A stretch of DNA of 64,000 nt from Clusia tigrina (lineage: Eukaryota; Arthropoda; Insecta; Diptera; Clusiidae). The translations under genes and the position numbers were made by a program. Where the stretch lies: positions 101,478,542 to 101,542,541 of the forward strand of contig OV050032.1 of the NCBI GenBank assembly GCA_920105625.2, read 5' to 3'. A model generated the notes under the pieces. That model was not told the DNA's origin, ran no database searches, and was given only the letters and a program-made list of their open reading frames with translations. Positions 61,001 to 64,000 of the stretch are shown piece by piece. Every line of letters starts with the position of its first letter. Within the stretch, counting starts at the first letter, position 1.

Positions 61001-64000
61001 CTACCCTTGAGTCCCAAATCAAACACTGATAAAACTACAAATGGTCCTAACTTCTATACGGTACGTCCTACACCTATCAAAGTTTGCTACATACAAATGC
61101 TTGTAACTTTTTACTGGAGCGTCATAAAACCATGAAATTTTGTAACAATAAAGTACTCGAGCCTCTTGTCAAATTAAGCCATCGCTCAAAGCTATGCTAC
61201 CCTTGAGTCCCAAATCAAACACTGATAAAACTTCAAACGCCCCTAACTTCTTTACGGTACGTCCTACACCTATCAAAGCTTGCAACATACAAATGCTTGT
61301 AACTTTTTACTGGAGCGTCATAAAACTTTGAAATTTTGTAACAATAAAGTACTCGAGCCTCTTGTCAATTTAAGCTATCGCTCAAAACTATGCTACCATT
61401 GAGTCCCAAATCAAACACTGATAAAACTACAAATGGTCCTAACTTCTATACGGTACGTCCTACACCTATCAAAGTTTGCTACATACAAATGCTTGTAACT
61501 TTTTACTGGAGCGTCATAAGACCTTGAAATTTTGTAACAATAAAGTAGTCGAGCCTCTTGTCAATTTAAGCTATCGCTCAAAGCTATGCTACCCTTGAGT
61601 CCCAAATCAAACACTCATAAAACTTCAAACGCCCCTAACTTCTTTACGGTACGTCCTACACTTATCAAAGTTTGCAACATACAAATGCTTATAACTTTTT
61701 ACTGGAGCGTCAAAAAACCTTGAAATTTTGTAACAATAAAGTATTCGAGCCTCTTGTCAATTTAAGCTATCGCTCAAAGCTATGCTACCTTTGAGTCCCA
61801 AATCAAACACTGATAAAACTTCAAACGCCCCTAACTTCTTTACGGTACGTCCAACACCTATCAAAGTTTGCAACATACAAATGATTGTAACTTTTTACTG
61901 GAGCGTCATAAAAGCTTGAAATGTTGTAACAATAAAGTACTCGAGCATCTTGTCAATTTAAGTTATCGCTCAAAGCTATGCTTCCCTAGAGTCTTAAATC
62001 AAACACTGATAAAACTTCAAATGGCCCTAACTTCTATACGGTACGTCCTACACCTCTCAAAGTTTGCAACATTCAAATGCTTGTAACTTTTTACTGGAGC
62101 GTCATAAAACCTTGAAATTTTGTAACAATAAAGTACTCGAGCCTCTTGTCAATTTAAGCTATCGCTCAAAGCTAGCTACCCTTGAGTCTTAAATCAAACA
62201 CTGATAAAACTTCAAATGGCCCTAACTTCTATACGGTACGTCCTACACGTATCAAAGTTTGCAACATACAAATGCTTGTAACTTTTTACTGGAGCGTCAT
62301 AAAACCTTGAAATTTTGTAACAATGAAGTACTCGAGCCTCTTGTCAATTTAAGCCATCGCTCAAAGCTATGCTACCCTAGAGTCCCAAATAAAACACTGA
62401 TAAAACTTCAAACGCCCCTAACTTCTTTACGGCACGTCCTACACCTATCAAAGTTTGCAACATACAAATGCTTGTAACTTTTTACTGGAGCATCCTAAAG
62501 CCATCGCTCAAAGCTATGCTACCCTTGAGTCCCAAATCAAACACTGATAAAACTTCAAATGGCCCTAACTTCTATACGGTACGTCCTACACCTATCAAAG
62601 TTTGCAACATACAAATGCTTGTAACTTTTTTCTGGAGCGTCATAAAACCTTGAAATTTTGTAACAATGAAGTACCCGAGCCTCTTGTCAATTTAAGCTAT
62701 CGCTCAAAGCTATGCTACCCTAGAGTCCCAAATCAAACACTGATAAAACTTAAAATGGCCCTAACTTCTATACGGTATGTCCTACACCTATCAGAGTTTG
62801 CAACATACAAATGCTTGTAACTTTTTACTGGAGCGTCATAAAACTTTGAAATTTTGTAACAATAAAGTACTCGAGCCTCTTGTCAATTTAGGCCATCGTT
62901 CAAAGCTATGCTACCCTTGAGTCCCAAATCAAACACTGATAAAACTTCAAACGCCCCTAACTTATTTACGGTACGTCCTACACCTGTCAAAGTTGTGCAA
63001 CATTCAAATGCTTGTAACTTTTTACTGGAGCGTCATAAAACCTTGAAATTTTGTAACAATAAAGTACTCGAGCCTCTTGTCAATTTAAGGCATCGCTCAA
63101 AGCTATGCTACCCTAGAGTCCCAAAACAAACACTGATAAAACTTCAAACGCCCCTAACTTCTTTACGGTACGTCCTACACCTATCAAAGTTGGCAACATT
63201 CAAATGCTTGTAACTTTTTACTGGAGCGTCATAAAACCTTGAAATTTTGTAACAATAAAGTACTCGAGGCTCTTGTTAATTTAAGCCATCGCTCAAAGCT
63301 ATGCTACCCTTGGGTCCCAAATCAAACACTGATAAAACTTCAAATGGCCCTAACTTCTATACGGTACGTCGTAAGCCTATCAAAGTTTGCAACATACAAA
63401 TGCTTGTAACTTTTTACTGGAGCGTCCAAAAACCTTGAAATTTTGTAACAATAAAGTACTCGAGCCTCTTGTCAATTTAAGCTATCGCTCAAAGCTATGC
63501 TACCCTAGAGTCCCAAATCAAACACTGATAAAACTTCAAACGCCCCTTACTTCTATACGGTACGCCCTACACCTATCAAAGTTTGCAACATACAAATGCT
63601 TGTAACTTTTTACTGGAGCGTCATAAAACCTTGAAATTTTGTAACAATAAAGTACCCGAGCCTCTTGTCAATTTAAGTTATCGCTCAAAGCTATGCTACC
63701 CTAGAGTCCCAAATCAAACACTGATAAAACTTCAAACGCCCCTAACTTCTTTACGGTACTTCCTACACCTATCAAATTTTGCAACATTCAAATGCTTGTA
63801 ACTTTTTACTGGAGCGTCATAAAATCTTGAAATTTTGTAACAATAAAGTACACGAGCCTCTTGTCAATTTAAGCCATCGCTCAAAGCTATGCTACCCTAG
63901 AGTCCCAAATCAAACACTGATAAAACTTCAAATGGCCCTAACTTCTTTACGGTACGTCCTACACCTGTCAAAGTTTGCAACATTAAAATTTTTGTAACTT
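58045..64000 (+). repeat. Satellite domain with 3,822-bp duplication
   Basis: Monomers at 58437, 58780, 59086, 59565 and 59957 recur at 62259, 62602, 62908, 63387 and 63779, all 3,822 bp later. Both copies include a monomer with a 1-nt insertion (AAGTTGTGCAAC). The first copy has a 1-nt deletion in its ATGATTG monomer near 58,050. The second copy runs off the window edge. Confidence 0.8.

Larger units (their letters stand above)
39717..64000 (+). repeat. Tandem satellite array, right arm (same monomer)
   Basis: The same satellite resumes immediately after the viral insertion, in the same orientation and with the same subtypes as the left arm. The first bases after the insertion (TCTTGTCAATTT) are the middle of a monomer, not its start, so the insertion split one repeat unit. 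The array continues to the window edge, so its full length is unknown. 147-bp short monomers lie at 40420, 42134, 43848, 46344, 48448, 50162, 53835, 57312, 58633, 60937 and 62455. I see no gene in this arm. Confidence 0.97.

Noticed and set aside
1..64000. CENP-B box in the monomer
   Set aside because: I looked for the TTCG...CGGG pattern and found no match in the consensus monomer. Centromere function remains untested.

Overview
The window is eukaryotic, almost certainly from an arthropod. Apart from one insertion it is a single giant tandem satellite array. The monomer is about 196 bp (195 to 197 bp variants occur) and fills positions 1-35,349 and 39,717-64,000, roughly 300 copies, all in the same head-to-tail orientation. 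I find no host gene, tRNA or rRNA gene. The many 61-101 aa open frames on the + strand are by-products of one repeat unit being read over and over; 196 is not a multiple of three, so none continues through the array.

The array is structured. Diagnostic variants recur at fixed offsets, which shows higher-order repeats and block duplications. In the left arm, positions 1-11,090 hold blocks duplicated at 1,764, 1,959 and 2,498 bp. Positions 11,091-20,900 hold three tandem copies of one block with start-to-start spacings of 3,866 and 3,475 bp. Positions 20,900-35,349, and much of the right arm, are built from units of 1,714 bp (eight full monomers plus one short one) and variants of that length. 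The short monomer is 147 bp, carries one specific 49-bp deletion, and occurs 24 times.

The exception is a 4.37-kb insertion at about 35,350-39,716: a nearly complete ambisense densovirus-like genome (Parvoviridae, Densovirinae). It has inverted terminal repeats with a terminal hairpin at each end. The two hairpins lie in opposite 'flip' and 'flop' orientations, so they read as a 39-bp direct repeat on the + strand. The left half carries NS1 (HUH nickase plus SF3 helicase) and an overlapping NS2. The right half, on the - strand, carries one 675-codon capsid gene whose N-terminus is a phospholipase A2 domain with its catalytic residues present. The two transcription units converge with four bases between the stop codons, and poly(A) signals overlap there. 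VP and NS2 are open. NS1 is broken by one frameshift between Walker A and Walker B, so as written the copy does not encode a whole NS1. There is no room for an NS3 gene.

The junctions can be read because paralogous empty sites exist elsewhere in the array. Comparison shows no target-site duplication and loss of only a few target bases, with 1-3 nt junction microhomology. This fits end-joining of a viral DNA end rather than transposase action. None of the paralogous sites in this window carries the insertion, so it entered after those array units had been amplified, or has not itself been amplified here. The host species and the virus genus cannot be fixed from the sequence alone.
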